From: Chitinophaga pinensis
Lineage (GTDB): Bacteria; Bacteroidota; Bacteroidia; NS11-12g; UBA9320
Direction of reading: 5' to 3'
Assembly: GCA_945890595.1 (NCBI GenBank)
Contig: CAMDCQ010000021.1
Coordinates: forward strand, 1 to 19,052
Length of the DNA: 19,052 nucleotides
Position numbers and translations under genes: made by a program. This document shows, piece by piece, positions 7,914 through 14,617 of the stretch (position 1 is its first letter; every line of letters starts with the position of its first letter). The notes under the pieces were generated by a model. It was not told the origin of the DNA and made no database searches. It saw only the letters and a program-made list of their open reading frames with translations.

Positions 7914-8192
7914 TAGGCCTAGTATTTCTGTGTTACACAGGAATAACAAGCTTTCTGGAAAAAAGTCCCGTTCGTATAGTTGAGAAACTAGCATGTATAA
8001 CTACATTGGCTAATGCCGATGTTTTTGTGCATCTATACTTTTTGTTTTCAAAAGTCGAATAATTATTCGCATGTAGACCTCTGGTATACATAGCTTTTAA
8101 TTTCAACAATGTAGAACAAAAAATAATAACCCGTTGGCATTGGGCTAGCGATTAAACATTTTTTAAAACATTGGCGGAAAAACCGCAACATT
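7914..8192 (+). promoter_or_regulatory. Long rpsO-pnp intergenic leader with several possible RNA pairings
   Basis: These 279 bases hold no gene and no T-run terminator, but many self-complementary segments. Local hairpins: CTGTG/CACAG (7928-7940, just after rpsO), TAGTT-GAGA-AACTA (7977-7990, GNRA-type loop), ACTTTT/AAAAGT (8037-8055) and the palindrome CGAATAATTATTCG (8056-8069). Longer pairings: 8008-8021 with 8132-8145 (14 positions, one mismatch, some G-U pairs), 7990-7999 with 8085-8095 (one bulged A) and CTACATTG (8001-8008) with CAATGTAG (8107-8114). Some of these exclude each other or would form pseudoknots. In E. coli, PNPase controls its own mRNA through a leader stem cut by RNase III; a comparable role here is inference. 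No convincing internal promoter was found. Confidence 0.5.
8171..8188 (+). promoter_or_regulatory. GC hairpin just before the pnp start codon
   Basis: GCGG (8174-8177), an AAAAA loop, and CCGC (8183-8186) form a 4-bp all-GC stem, lengthened by TT/AA (8171-8172, 8187-8188) if G8173 is bulged. It ends 4-6 bases before the ATG at 8193, where the ribosome must bind. Flanking sequence is A/T-rich and lacks a Shine-Dalgarno motif, so the stem stands out as a possible translational control site. Confidence 0.5.
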
Positions 8193-10436
8193 ATGAACGT
8201 ATTTACACAAAAATTATCTTACGGTGATGGCAAAGAGGTCACACTAGAAACGGGTAAATTGGCACGTCAGGCACATGGTGCTGTCGTACTTACCCAAGGC
8301 AAAATGAAGTTACTTGCAACAGTAGTTTCAAACAAAGAAGCAAGAGACGGCGTAGATTTTCTACCTATGTCTGTTGACTATCAAGAAAAATTCGCAGCAG
8401 GTGGACGTATTCCGGGAGGTTTTCTTCGTAGAGAAGGAAGATTGTCTAATGCTGAGATTTTGGTATGTAGAATTGTAGACAGAACGCTTCGTCCACTTTT
8501 TCCGAATGATTATCACGCGGAAACGCAAGTTATGATTCAATTGATGTCTGCTGATGTAGATGTCTTACCAGATGCATTGGTTGCACTTGCAGCTTCTGCT
8601 GCCTTAACAATTACCGATATTCCTTTTGAAGGACCAGTATCATCACCACGCGTAGGTCGTATAAATGGCGAATGGGTTATAAACCCTACTGCTTCAGAAA
8701 TGGAAAATTCTGATGTAGATCTTATGGTGGCAGGAACAGCAGCTGACATCAATATGGTGGAAGGTGAAATGAATGGTATCTCTGAAAAAGAAATGGTAGA
8801 AGCACTTAAGTTTGCTCATCAATTCATCAAAAAAGATTGTGAAGCACAACTTGCTCTTTGTGAGCAAATGGGAGGCCGTAAAGCTCCACGTGTTTATAAT
8901 CATGAGACAAATAGCGATGAACTTAAGACTACCGTAATAGATGCTACATATCAAAAATACTATGATGCGGCAAAAGTTCCTTCTGTAAAGGAAGAACGTT
9001 CTGAAAAATTCAAAGCAATTGACAAGGAGTATATCGAGTCATTGGCAGAAGATACAGATGGTGAAACACTTACAATGGTAAAAAGATACCTGGGCAAGTC
9101 TAAGAAAGAAGCGGTTAGAAATATGATGCTTGATCTTAAGCATCGTTTAGATGGTCGTGCATTGAATGAAGTAAGACAAATATGGTCTGAGGTTGATTTC
9201 TTACCTTCTGCTCATGGTTCTGCCTTATTTACAAGAGGTGAAACACAATCACTTACGTCAGTAACTCTTGGTTCTAAATTAGATCAGCAAATGATAGACA
9301 ACGCTATGGAGAAATACTTTAGCAAGTTTATGTTGCATTATAATTTCCCTTCATTCTCAGTAGGAGAGGCTAGACCAAATAGAGGTCCAGGTAGAAGAGA
9401 AATAGGTCATGGTAACTTGGCAGAAAGAGGCTTGAAAAAAATGCTTCCGGATGATTTTCCTTATACACTTCGTATTGTATCTGATATACTTGAAAGTAAC
9501 GGTAGTAGCTCTATGGCTACTGTTTGTGCTGGTAGTATGGCAATGATGGATGCGGGTATTCAAGTAAAATCAGGTTTAAGTGGTATTGCCATGGGTATGG
9601 TAGCAGATAAAGATGGTCGTTATGCAATTCTTTCAGATATTTTGGGTGATGAAGATCACTTAGGAGATATGGATTTTAAAGTAATGGGTAATGAAAACGG
9701 TATCTATGCCTGTCAAATGGATATGAAGGTAGAAGGTCTTTCTTATGATGTATTAGAAGAAGCACTTTTGCAAGCCAAAGAAGGTAGAATGCATATTTTA
9801 CGTGAAATGGAAAAAACCATTGCTAAGCCAAATGAAACCCTAAAAGATCATGCGCCGCAACTAGAGATGATGCAAATTCCAAAAGACAAAATTGGAGCAG
9901 TAATCGGTTCTGGAGGTAAAGTGATTCAGGAAATACAAAGAGAGACTGGAGCCATTGTAACCATTGAAGAAGAAGGTGATTTTGGTAATGTAGAAATATC
10001 TGGAGTAGGAAGTGGTCCAATAGAAGCTGCAAAAGCTTGGATTATGGGCATTATAACTGATCCGGAGCCAGGAACAGAATACACAGGTAAGATTACCAAG
10101 ATAATGGACTTTGGTGCATTTGTACAGATATTGCCAGGTAAAGAAGGCTTGCTTCACATCTCAGAAATATCTTGGGAACGCATAGAAACCATGGATAAAG
10201 CTCCGCTTGCCGAAGGACAAGAGGTTACTGTGAAGTTGCTAGAAATAGACGAGAGAAGCGGTAAAATGAAACTTTCTATGAAAGTATTGACTGAGAAACC
10301 AGAAGGCTATATTGAAAGACCTCCAAGAGAAAAACGCGAAGGTGATAGAGGCGGAAGAGATGATCGCAGAGGCGGCGGACGAGATAATCGTGGCGGCGGA
10401 AGAGGTCGTGACGATAGACGAAGCAACGATCGTTAA
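8193..10436 (+). CDS. pnp: Polyribonucleotide nucleotidyltransferase (PNPase)
   Basis: A phosphate-dependent 3'-to-5' exoribonuclease, a trimer that degrades mRNA and can add tails. The 747 residues comprise the first RNase PH-like domain (about 10-145), an all-helical linker, the second RNase PH domain (about 320-460; it contains LDGRALNEVR, GSALFTRGETQ, FPSFSVGEARPNRGPGRREIGHG and SDILESNGSSSMATVC), a KH domain at about 560-620 with the GXXG loop G572-S-G-G575, and an S1 domain at about 633-700 (GKITKIMDFGAFVQ). Residues 710-747 form a low-complexity tail rich in Arg, Gly and Asp. The ATG at 8193 gives the expected N-terminus with a beta strand and LETGKLARQA. It lies downstream of rpsO and ends before a strong terminator, so it probably shares the rpsO transcript and may be under leader control. 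Confidence 0.97.
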   Translation: MNVFTQKLSYGDGKEVTLETGKLARQAHGAVVLTQGKMKLLATVVSNKEARDGVDFLPMSVDYQEKFAAGGRIPGGFLRREGRLSNAEILVCRIVDRTLRPLFPNDYHAETQVMIQLMSADVDVLPDALVALAASAALTITDIPFEGPVSSPRVGRINGEWVINPTASEMENSDVDLMVAGTAADINMVEGEMNGISEKEMVEALKFAHQFIKKDCEAQLALCEQMGGRKAPRVYNHETNSDELKTTVIDATYQKYYDAAKVPSVKEERSEKFKAIDKEYIESLAEDTDGETLTMVKRYLGKSKKEAVRNMMLDLKHRLDGRALNEVRQIWSEVDFLPSAHGSALFTRGETQSLTSVTLGSKLDQQMIDNAMEKYFSKFMLHYNFPSFSVGEARPNRGPGRREIGHGNLAERGLKKMLPDDFPYTLRIVSDILESNGSSSMATVCAGSMAMMDAGIQVKSGLSGIAMGMVADKDGRYAILSDILGDEDHLGDMDFKVMGNENGIYACQMDMKVEGLSYDVLEEALLQAKEGRMHILREMEKTIAKPNETLKDHAPQLEMMQIPKDKIGAVIGSGGKVIQEIQRETGAIVTIEEEGDFGNVEISGVGSGPIEAAKAWIMGIITDPEPGTEYTGKITKIMDFGAFVQILPGKEGLLHISEISWERIETMDKAPLAEGQEVTVKLLEIDERSGKMKLSMKVLTEKPEGYIERPPREKREGDRGGRDDRRGGGRDNRGGGRGRDDRRSNDR

Positions 10437-10510
10437 CATCTGATAAGGACTGATGAAAAGAAATGCTGACGCTCCAAATGGAGTAGAAACGCAGTTCTTT
10501 TTTAGGTCTG

Positions 10511-10542
10511 TCTGTAAAACTGCTTTCAAGTAATTTTACAGA
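10511..10542 (+). other. Hairpin in the pnp 3' untranslated region
   Basis: TCTGTAAAA (10511-10519) and TTTTACAGA (10534-10542) form a perfect 9-bp stem around a 14-base loop. A competing pairing, GCAGTT (10491-10496) with AACTGC (10518-10523), overlaps it. It lies between the pnp stop and the terminator and may protect or process the mRNA end. Function is not known. Confidence 0.45.
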
Positions 10543-10572
10543 TATTAGATAAAATTAATATTCTTAGAACTG

Positions 10573-10602
10573 AAAGGCGAGCCATATGGCTCGCCTTTTT
10601 TT
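10573..10602 (+). terminator. Rho-independent terminator after pnp
   Basis: AAAGGCGAGCC (10573-10583) pairs with GGCTCGCCTTT (10588-10598) around an ATAT loop, giving an 8-bp GC-rich core stem followed by seven T residues (10596-10602). It insulates the rpsO-pnp unit from the dcw cluster. The T run is on the plus strand; the other direction has only a short one. Confidence 0.93.
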
Positions 10603-10660
10603 GTTTAAAATACTTCATTCTAGTCTGTGTTCTATGAAAAATGAGGGAATCTCATTTTGC

Positions 10661-10676
10661 CCCACTTTCTCCCCAC
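10661..10676 (-). promoter_or_regulatory. Inverted pair of GTGGG motifs upstream of mraZ
   Basis: On the minus strand the sequence reads GTGGGGAGAAAGTGGG, two GTGGG motifs with an 11-base period. Except for one extra G it equals GTGGGAGAAAGTGGG in the main operator (10817-10831), which lies about 140 bases away in the opposite orientation. It could be a second MraZ contact site; this rests only on the motif match. Confidence 0.4.
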
Positions 10677-10806
10677 ATAACCTAAAATCACTGGTTTTAA
10701 GCGTCCATAAACGCTAATTATATCAATTTATGGGAATTCCTACCACAACTTAACATACTCATAATCAAATTAATAACACTAATTGTGGAATACTTATGTC
10801 AAATTT

Positions 10807-10831
10807 GTGGGAGATAGTGGGAGAAAGTGGG
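10807..10831 (+). promoter_or_regulatory. MraZ operator (three GTGGG direct repeats)
   Basis: GTGGG occurs at 10807-10811, 10817-10821 and 10827-10831, with exact 10-base periodicity and A-rich 5-base spacers. E. coli MraZ is known to bind TGGGN direct repeats separated by 5-base spacers before mraZ, so this is a textbook match. The repeats cover the place where the -33 element of the mraZ promoter should lie, which suggests that MraZ bound here blocks RNA polymerase. Confidence 0.88.
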
Positions 10832-10842
10832 ATTTTTCGGTA

Positions 10843-10850
10843 TACTTTTG
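10843..10850 (+). promoter_or_regulatory. -7 element of the mraZ (dcw cluster) promoter
   Basis: TACTTTTG is an exact TAnnTTTG match. No clean TTG is found 18-22 bases upstream; that position is occupied by the second GTGGG repeat (TGG at 10818-10820). Transcription would start at about 10854-10859, only 10-15 bases before the TTG start codon of mraZ. Confidence 0.65.
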
Positions 10851-10868
10851 TTCGAAGAAATATAAGCA

Positions 10869-11351
10869 TTGGAAAAACCGCTGTATATAGGAGAATTTGA
10901 AGCAAAACTGGACGATAAAGGTCGGGTGGTGCTTCCTGCTGGCTTGAAGAAGCAGTTGCCTCCTGATGCAGTAAGCAAAATGGTGGTTAATCGTGGTTTT
11001 GAAAAATGCTTAACTCTTTATACTCGAGCAGATTGGGATTTAGAATTAACCAATCTTTCGTCTTTAAATCACTTTAATAAAAAACATCGTCTTTTTGTTC
11101 GCCAATTTAGTAATGGAGCTACAGAAGTGCAGCTAGACACTGCGTCAAGATTACTGGTACCTAAGAAGTTGTGCGAATACGCGGAAATTAAAAATGAAGC
11201 GATTTTTTATGCGTATGGCAATAGGATAGAAATCTGGAGTAAGCACTTGTACGAGCAAATGATGGAAATTGATGCGGATGATTTTGCGGATCTTGCTGAA
11301 GATGTTTTAGGTGCGTCTGGAGCTAATGGAAGTGGAGGTGATAATGAGTAA
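10869..11351 (+). CDS. mraZ: Transcriptional regulator MraZ
   Basis: An AbrB-like DNA-binding protein that represses its own operon, the division and cell-wall cluster. The 160 residues hold the two tandem MraZ domains, each with the DxxxR signature: D15-D-K-G-R19 (LDDKGRVVLPAGLKK) and D90-T-A-S-R94 (LDTASRLLVPKKL). The start is TTG at 10869; an in-frame TAA lies at 10863-10865 and the next in-frame ATG would remove the first domain motif, so TTG is the only sensible choice. It stands 18 bases after the -7 element, downstream of the GTGGG operator. Its last codons carry the Shine-Dalgarno sequence of rsmH, and the two genes overlap by 8 bases. The C-terminus (about 145-160) is a Gly/Asp-rich tail. 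Confidence 0.95.
   Translation: MEKPLYIGEFEAKLDDKGRVVLPAGLKKQLPPDAVSKMVVNRGFEKCLTLYTRADWDLELTNLSSLNHFNKKHRLFVRQFSNGATEVQLDTASRLLVPKKLCEYAEIKNEAIFYAYGNRIEIWSKHLYEQMMEIDADDFADLAEDVLGASGANGSGGDNE
11334..11342 (+). promoter_or_regulatory. Strong Shine-Dalgarno sequence of rsmH
   Basis: GGAGGTGAT matches the 16S rRNA 3' end very well and is placed 5 bases (from GGAGG) before the ATG at 11344. It fixes the rsmH start at 11344 and not at the upstream ATG at 11311. It lies inside the mraZ coding region. I saw no comparable motif in front of the other genes here. Confidence 0.85.
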
Positions 11352-12249
11352 ATACCACATTCCTGTTATGCTTAAAGAGTGTTTAGAAGGCTTAAACATA
11401 CGTCCTAAGGGGACGTATGTAGATGTAACTTATGGAGGTGGCGGTCATTCGCAAGCAATACTAGATGCATTAGATGAAGACGGTACCTTAATTGTTTTTG
11501 ATCAAGATGCCGATGCTTTACAAAACACAATAAAAGACAAACGCCTTCTTTTTTGCGAAGCTAATTTTAGATACTTAGAAAATTTTTGTTCGTATCATAA
11601 TGTGGGTCAGTTGGATGGTCTTTTGGCAGATTTAGGTGTGAGTTCTCATCATTTGGATGAACGTAGTAGAGGTTTTTCTTTCCGTTTTGGTGAGTCTGAT
11701 TTGGATATGCGTATGAATACAGAATCTGAGATTTCAGCCAAACAAGTATTAAACACCTATGATCAGCCAAAGCTTGCCAAGGTTTTACGTAGTTATGGTG
11801 AACTGGATAAGGCGTCTATGTTAGCGAATGCGATTGTTGATTATAGAGGAGTAAAGGAAATAATTACAACGGAAGACTTGGAGGTTGCGGTTTCTAAGTT
11901 TTTGAATGATAAAACTAAAAATAAAACGCTAGCTAAGATATATCAGGCGGTTCGTATTGAAGTAAATGCTGAGATAAGAACCTTAGAGCAAATGCTTGAG
12001 CAAGCTACAAGGTTGCTTAAGCCTGAAGGTCGATTGGTGGTAATGTCTTACCATTCATTGGAGGATCGTATTGTAAAAAATTTGATACAAACGGGTAACG
12101 TTGCCGGAGATCGAGTTACGGATCATTTTGGCAATTTGCCTCAAGTATACAAAGCGTTGAATAAAAAGCCAGTGGTGGCTACGAGTGATGAAATAGGGCT
12201 CAATACTAGAGCTAGAAGTGCCAAATTACGAATAGCGGAAAAAATCTAA
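11344..12249 (+). CDS. rsmH: 16S rRNA (cytosine(1402)-N(4))-methyltransferase
   Basis: RsmH (MraW) uses S-adenosylmethionine to methylate N4 of C1402 in the 16S rRNA decoding centre. With the start at 11344 the protein has 301 residues (MSKYHIPVMLKECLEGL), the usual length and N-terminus. Family signatures are the HxPVML opening, the SAM-binding stretch DVTYGGGGHS at about 27-36, LADLGVSSHHLD, GFSFRFGESDLDMRM, the AVRIEVN segment and the C-terminal GRLVVMSYHSLEDRIVKN with NTRARSAKLRIAE. A longer reading from 11311 would add 11 residues that are not family-like. It overlaps mraZ by 8 bases and shares TAATG with ftsL, so expression depends on the mraZ promoter. Confidence 0.97.
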   Translation: MSKYHIPVMLKECLEGLNIRPKGTYVDVTYGGGGHSQAILDALDEDGTLIVFDQDADALQNTIKDKRLLFCEANFRYLENFCSYHNVGQLDGLLADLGVSSHHLDERSRGFSFRFGESDLDMRMNTESEISAKQVLNTYDQPKLAKVLRSYGELDKASMLANAIVDYRGVKEIITTEDLEVAVSKFLNDKTKNKTLAKIYQAVRIEVNAEIRTLEQMLEQATRLLKPEGRLVVMSYHSLEDRIVKNLIQTGNVAGDRVTDHFGNLPQVYKALNKKPVVATSDEIGLNTRARSAKLRIAEKI

Positions 12250-12551
12250 TGGCTGCTACTAAAAAATCCACTTCGAATAAAGAAATTACCCTTACGGCCG
12301 AATGGATTTACTACCTAGGCTTCTTGTTTGCCTTAACTCTGCTGTATATATATCTAACACATCGTACAGATAATTTTGTGCGCGATATTGAGTCGGCTAA
12401 GAAAAATCTTATTGAGTTACGTGCTGAAAATATCATTTTAAAATCGCAGATCATGAAAAATAGATCGCGCGCAAATCTCGAAGAAAGGTTGTCTGGTCGA
12501 GGAGTGAAAGAGCCGAATAGACCTATAAACATAATCCCTAATGCAAAATGA
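12249..12551 (+). CDS. ftsL: FtsL-like cell division protein
   Basis: A 100-residue bitopic membrane protein. A Lys/Thr/Ser-rich cytoplasmic N-terminus is followed by one membrane helix at about 19-37 (WIYYLGFLFALTLLYIYLT) and a periplasmic coiled coil at about 43-75 (DIESAKKNLIELRAENIILKSQI), with a short Pro-containing tail. Size, topology and place between rsmH and ftsI match FtsL, which with FtsB and FtsQ activates the FtsW-FtsI septal synthase. Sequence similarity to proteobacterial FtsL is not visible, as is usual for this fast-evolving protein. Its ATG overlaps the rsmH stop by one base and its TGA overlaps the ftsI ATG (ATGA), so translational coupling is likely. Confidence 0.88.
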   Translation: MAATKKSTSNKEITLTAEWIYYLGFLFALTLLYIYLTHRTDNFVRDIESAKKNLIELRAENIILKSQIMKNRSRANLEERLSGRGVKEPNRPINIIPNAK

Positions 12552-14617
12552 CCAATATTAAGCGAGACATATTGTGGCGTGTGGTATTTGGTATGGGAGC
12601 GGTAGTTGTTTTTGCTGGTCTTATTCTTTTTCAAATGTTCAAAGTGCAGGTGCTCGAAGGTGAAAAATGGCTAAGTCTTTCCGATAGTATTACCATTCAT
12701 CAGCAAGATATTTCGGCTGCTCGGGGTAATATTTATTCTGACGATGGAAGTTTACTGTCTACGTCTATGCCTATTTATGAGATACGCTGGGATGCAACAG
12801 TACCAAGTGCCGATACATTTAAAATGTATGTAGATCAGTTGGCAATTGGCCTTTCTGAGGTTTTTCCAGACAACACAGCGTCATTCTATCGTACCATGCT
12901 TTTAAGAGCACGTAGAGATAAAAATAGGTATACGCTGATTCGAAGAAGAGTTACCTATGCTGAGCAAAAAATGCTAAAGCAATTGCCTTTGTTTAGTAAA
13001 GGAAGATATAAAGGAGGATACCTTTCAGAACTCACCACAAAACGGGTAAAACCAGCAGGACAATTAGCCTATAGGACCGTTGGCTATAGCACAATTGACA
13101 ATCCAGGTGTTGGCTTAGAGCGGGCTTATAATAACGATCTTGGTGGAGTTAAAGGCAAACGTATTGTTCAGAGGATTTCAGGTGGCTACAGACCGGTAAA
13201 TGACGAAAATCTTCTTGAGCCTCAAAATGGTAGAGATGTACATACTACCATAAATATTGATTTTCAAGAAATAACTCAACGCTCACTTGAAAAAGCACTG
13301 AAAAGACACGGTGCGGATCACGGGAGTGTAATCGTTATGGAAGTAGCAACGGGTAAGATAAAAGCGATATCAAACTTACACGTAACCCCAACAGGAGAAT
13401 TTATAGAACAGTATAATAGTGCCATAGGTGAGAGTTATGAGCCAGGTAGTGTTTGGAAAGTATTTTCTGCGATGGCTGCTTTTGAGGACGAGTTAATTGA
13501 CCTTGATGACAGTATAAATATTCGGAATGGTGAGCGAGATTATTTTGGTAAACCTATGCGAGACTCTGATAAAGGACTCTTTGAAAAAATGAGTTTTAAG
13601 CAAGCATTTGCAAGATCTAGTAATGTGGCATTCTCTTCTATTATTTTTGATAATTACCATAAGAATCCAAGCAAATATTTGGCTCATCTTAAAACATTAG
13701 ATTTAGATAAGAAAACGGGAATAGAAATTTTGGGAGAACCCAAGCCTTTTTTGAACCATCCAAGCAATAGTTCATGGTCTAATATTACACTCCCATGGTT
13801 GGCAATTGGCTATGAAAATCAACATACACCCCTTCAATTGCTTACGGCCTATAATGGTATTATTAACGACGGTAAAATGATTAAACCCCGATTGGTAAAT
13901 GAGGTCACCGATGCAGGGTTGGTCATAAAAAATAACAATAAAAAAGTAAAGGAAGTGACCGTGTGCTCGAAGGAAACTTCGGACAAAATCAAGAAATTAA
14001 CAGCGGCAGTATTTACTGAAGGTTCAGCCAGTAATGTACGATCTAAGGTGGTTGCGTTGGGCGGAAAAACGGGTACGGCACAAATAGCAAGTGCTGGAGC
14101 CTATCAAAAAACTAAATTGTACAATGCCAGTTTCGTAGGTCATTTTCCTGCAGACAAACCAGCTTACAGTGTATATGTAATGATCAATAGGCCTAGTAAT
14201 GGAATATTCTATGCATCCTATGTAGCGGCACCTGTTTTTGCTGAAATAGCTGAGAAAATATATACCATTAGCGTTAAGCGAGATGTTGATGCAAGCAAAA
14301 AACACGCTCCTACTTACACAGGAGGTTACTACTCAGACTTTACAATTCTTAGTAAGTACCTGAATGTTTCATTGAAAGAAGAGGTGAATGGTGAAGTGGT
14401 AAGACTTGATGCTGCAAAAGGAACTGCAAGAAATGTGGTCGTAACCTCTGGCTTAATGCCGAATGTAAGAGGACTTGGAGCAAGAGACGCTATGTACTTA
14501 TTGGAAATGCAGGGTTTAAAACCAGTAATATCTGGTTATGGTGCGGTAGTAGAGCAAAGCCCCAATCCGGGAACGAGAGTTTATAAAAATCAACGTGTAA
14601 CAATCCAACTAAAATGA
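12548..14617 (+). CDS. ftsI: Septal peptidoglycan transpeptidase FtsI (class B PBP) with a PASTA domain
   Basis: A class B penicillin-binding protein that cross-links septal peptidoglycan together with FtsW. The 689 residues begin with a short cytoplasmic part and a membrane anchor at about 12-33. Next come the class B pedestal domain (ARGNIYSDDGSLLSTS at about 58-73) and the transpeptidase domain with its three motifs: SxxK at S301-V-W-K304, SxN at S357-S-N359 and KTGT at 507-510. A single C-terminal PASTA domain spans about 637-689 (MPNVRGLGARDAMYLLEMQG). PASTA-bearing FtsI proteins are common in Bacteroidota, unlike E. coli PBP3. SVWK replaces the STFK I would expect in this phylum. It overlaps ftsL and murE by 4 bases each. 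Confidence 0.95.
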   Translation: MTNIKRDILWRVVFGMGAVVVFAGLILFQMFKVQVLEGEKWLSLSDSITIHQQDISAARGNIYSDDGSLLSTSMPIYEIRWDATVPSADTFKMYVDQLAIGLSEVFPDNTASFYRTMLLRARRDKNRYTLIRRRVTYAEQKMLKQLPLFSKGRYKGGYLSELTTKRVKPAGQLAYRTVGYSTIDNPGVGLERAYNNDLGGVKGKRIVQRISGGYRPVNDENLLEPQNGRDVHTTINIDFQEITQRSLEKALKRHGADHGSVIVMEVATGKIKAISNLHVTPTGEFIEQYNSAIGESYEPGSVWKVFSAMAAFEDELIDLDDSINIRNGERDYFGKPMRDSDKGLFEKMSFKQAFARSSNVAFSSIIFDNYHKNPSKYLAHLKTLDLDKKTGIEILGEPKPFLNHPSNSSWSNITLPWLAIGYENQHTPLQLLTAYNGIINDGKMIKPRLVNEVTDAGLVIKNNNKKVKEVTVCSKETSDKIKKLTAAVFTEGSASNVRSKVVALGGKTGTAQIASAGAYQKTKLYNASFVGHFPADKPAYSVYVMINRPSNGIFYASYVAAPVFAEIAEKIYTISVKRDVDASKKHAPTYTGGYYSDFTILSKYLNVSLKEEVNGEVVRLDAAKGTARNVVVTSGLMPNVRGLGARDAMYLLEMQGLKPVISGYGAVVEQSPNPGTRVYKNQRVTIQLK

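Larger units (their letters stand above)
10437..10868 (+). other. pnp-mraZ intergenic region (432 bases, no gene)
   Basis: No plausible protein gene was found. It divides into the pnp 3' untranslated part (10437-10572) with two small hairpins, CTCC/GGAG (10472-10483) and a 9-bp stem at 10511-10542; the intrinsic terminator (10573-10602); a 204-base A/T-rich stretch with several inverted repeats and scattered GTGG-type motifs in both orientations (10603-10806); and the mraZ operator and promoter (10807-10868). Further inverted repeats are AAAATGAG/CTCATTTT (10638-10658) and CCACAA/TTGTGG (10743-10748 and 10783-10788). Confidence 0.7.

Noticed and set aside
8036..8044. TACTTTTTG as a separate pnp promoter
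   Set aside because: It is one base too long for TAnnTTTG and has no -33 partner at suitable spacing; it also lies within a hairpin.
10450..10490. CTGATGA followed by GAAAC, resembling a hammerhead ribozyme core
   Set aside because: The bases after CTGATGA cannot pair with those before GAAAC to form stem II, and no GUH cleavage site closes a stem III. The local CTCC/GGAG hairpin does not fit the core spacing.
10638..10658. AAAATGAG/CTCATTTT hairpin as a second terminator after pnp
   Set aside because: The stem is A/T-rich, and its T residues belong to the stem and are followed by GCCCC; the real terminator lies just upstream.
11311..11343. Upstream ATG for rsmH
   Set aside because: It would add 11 residues not found in the family; the strong Shine-Dalgarno sequence and the usual HIPVML N-terminus favour 11344.
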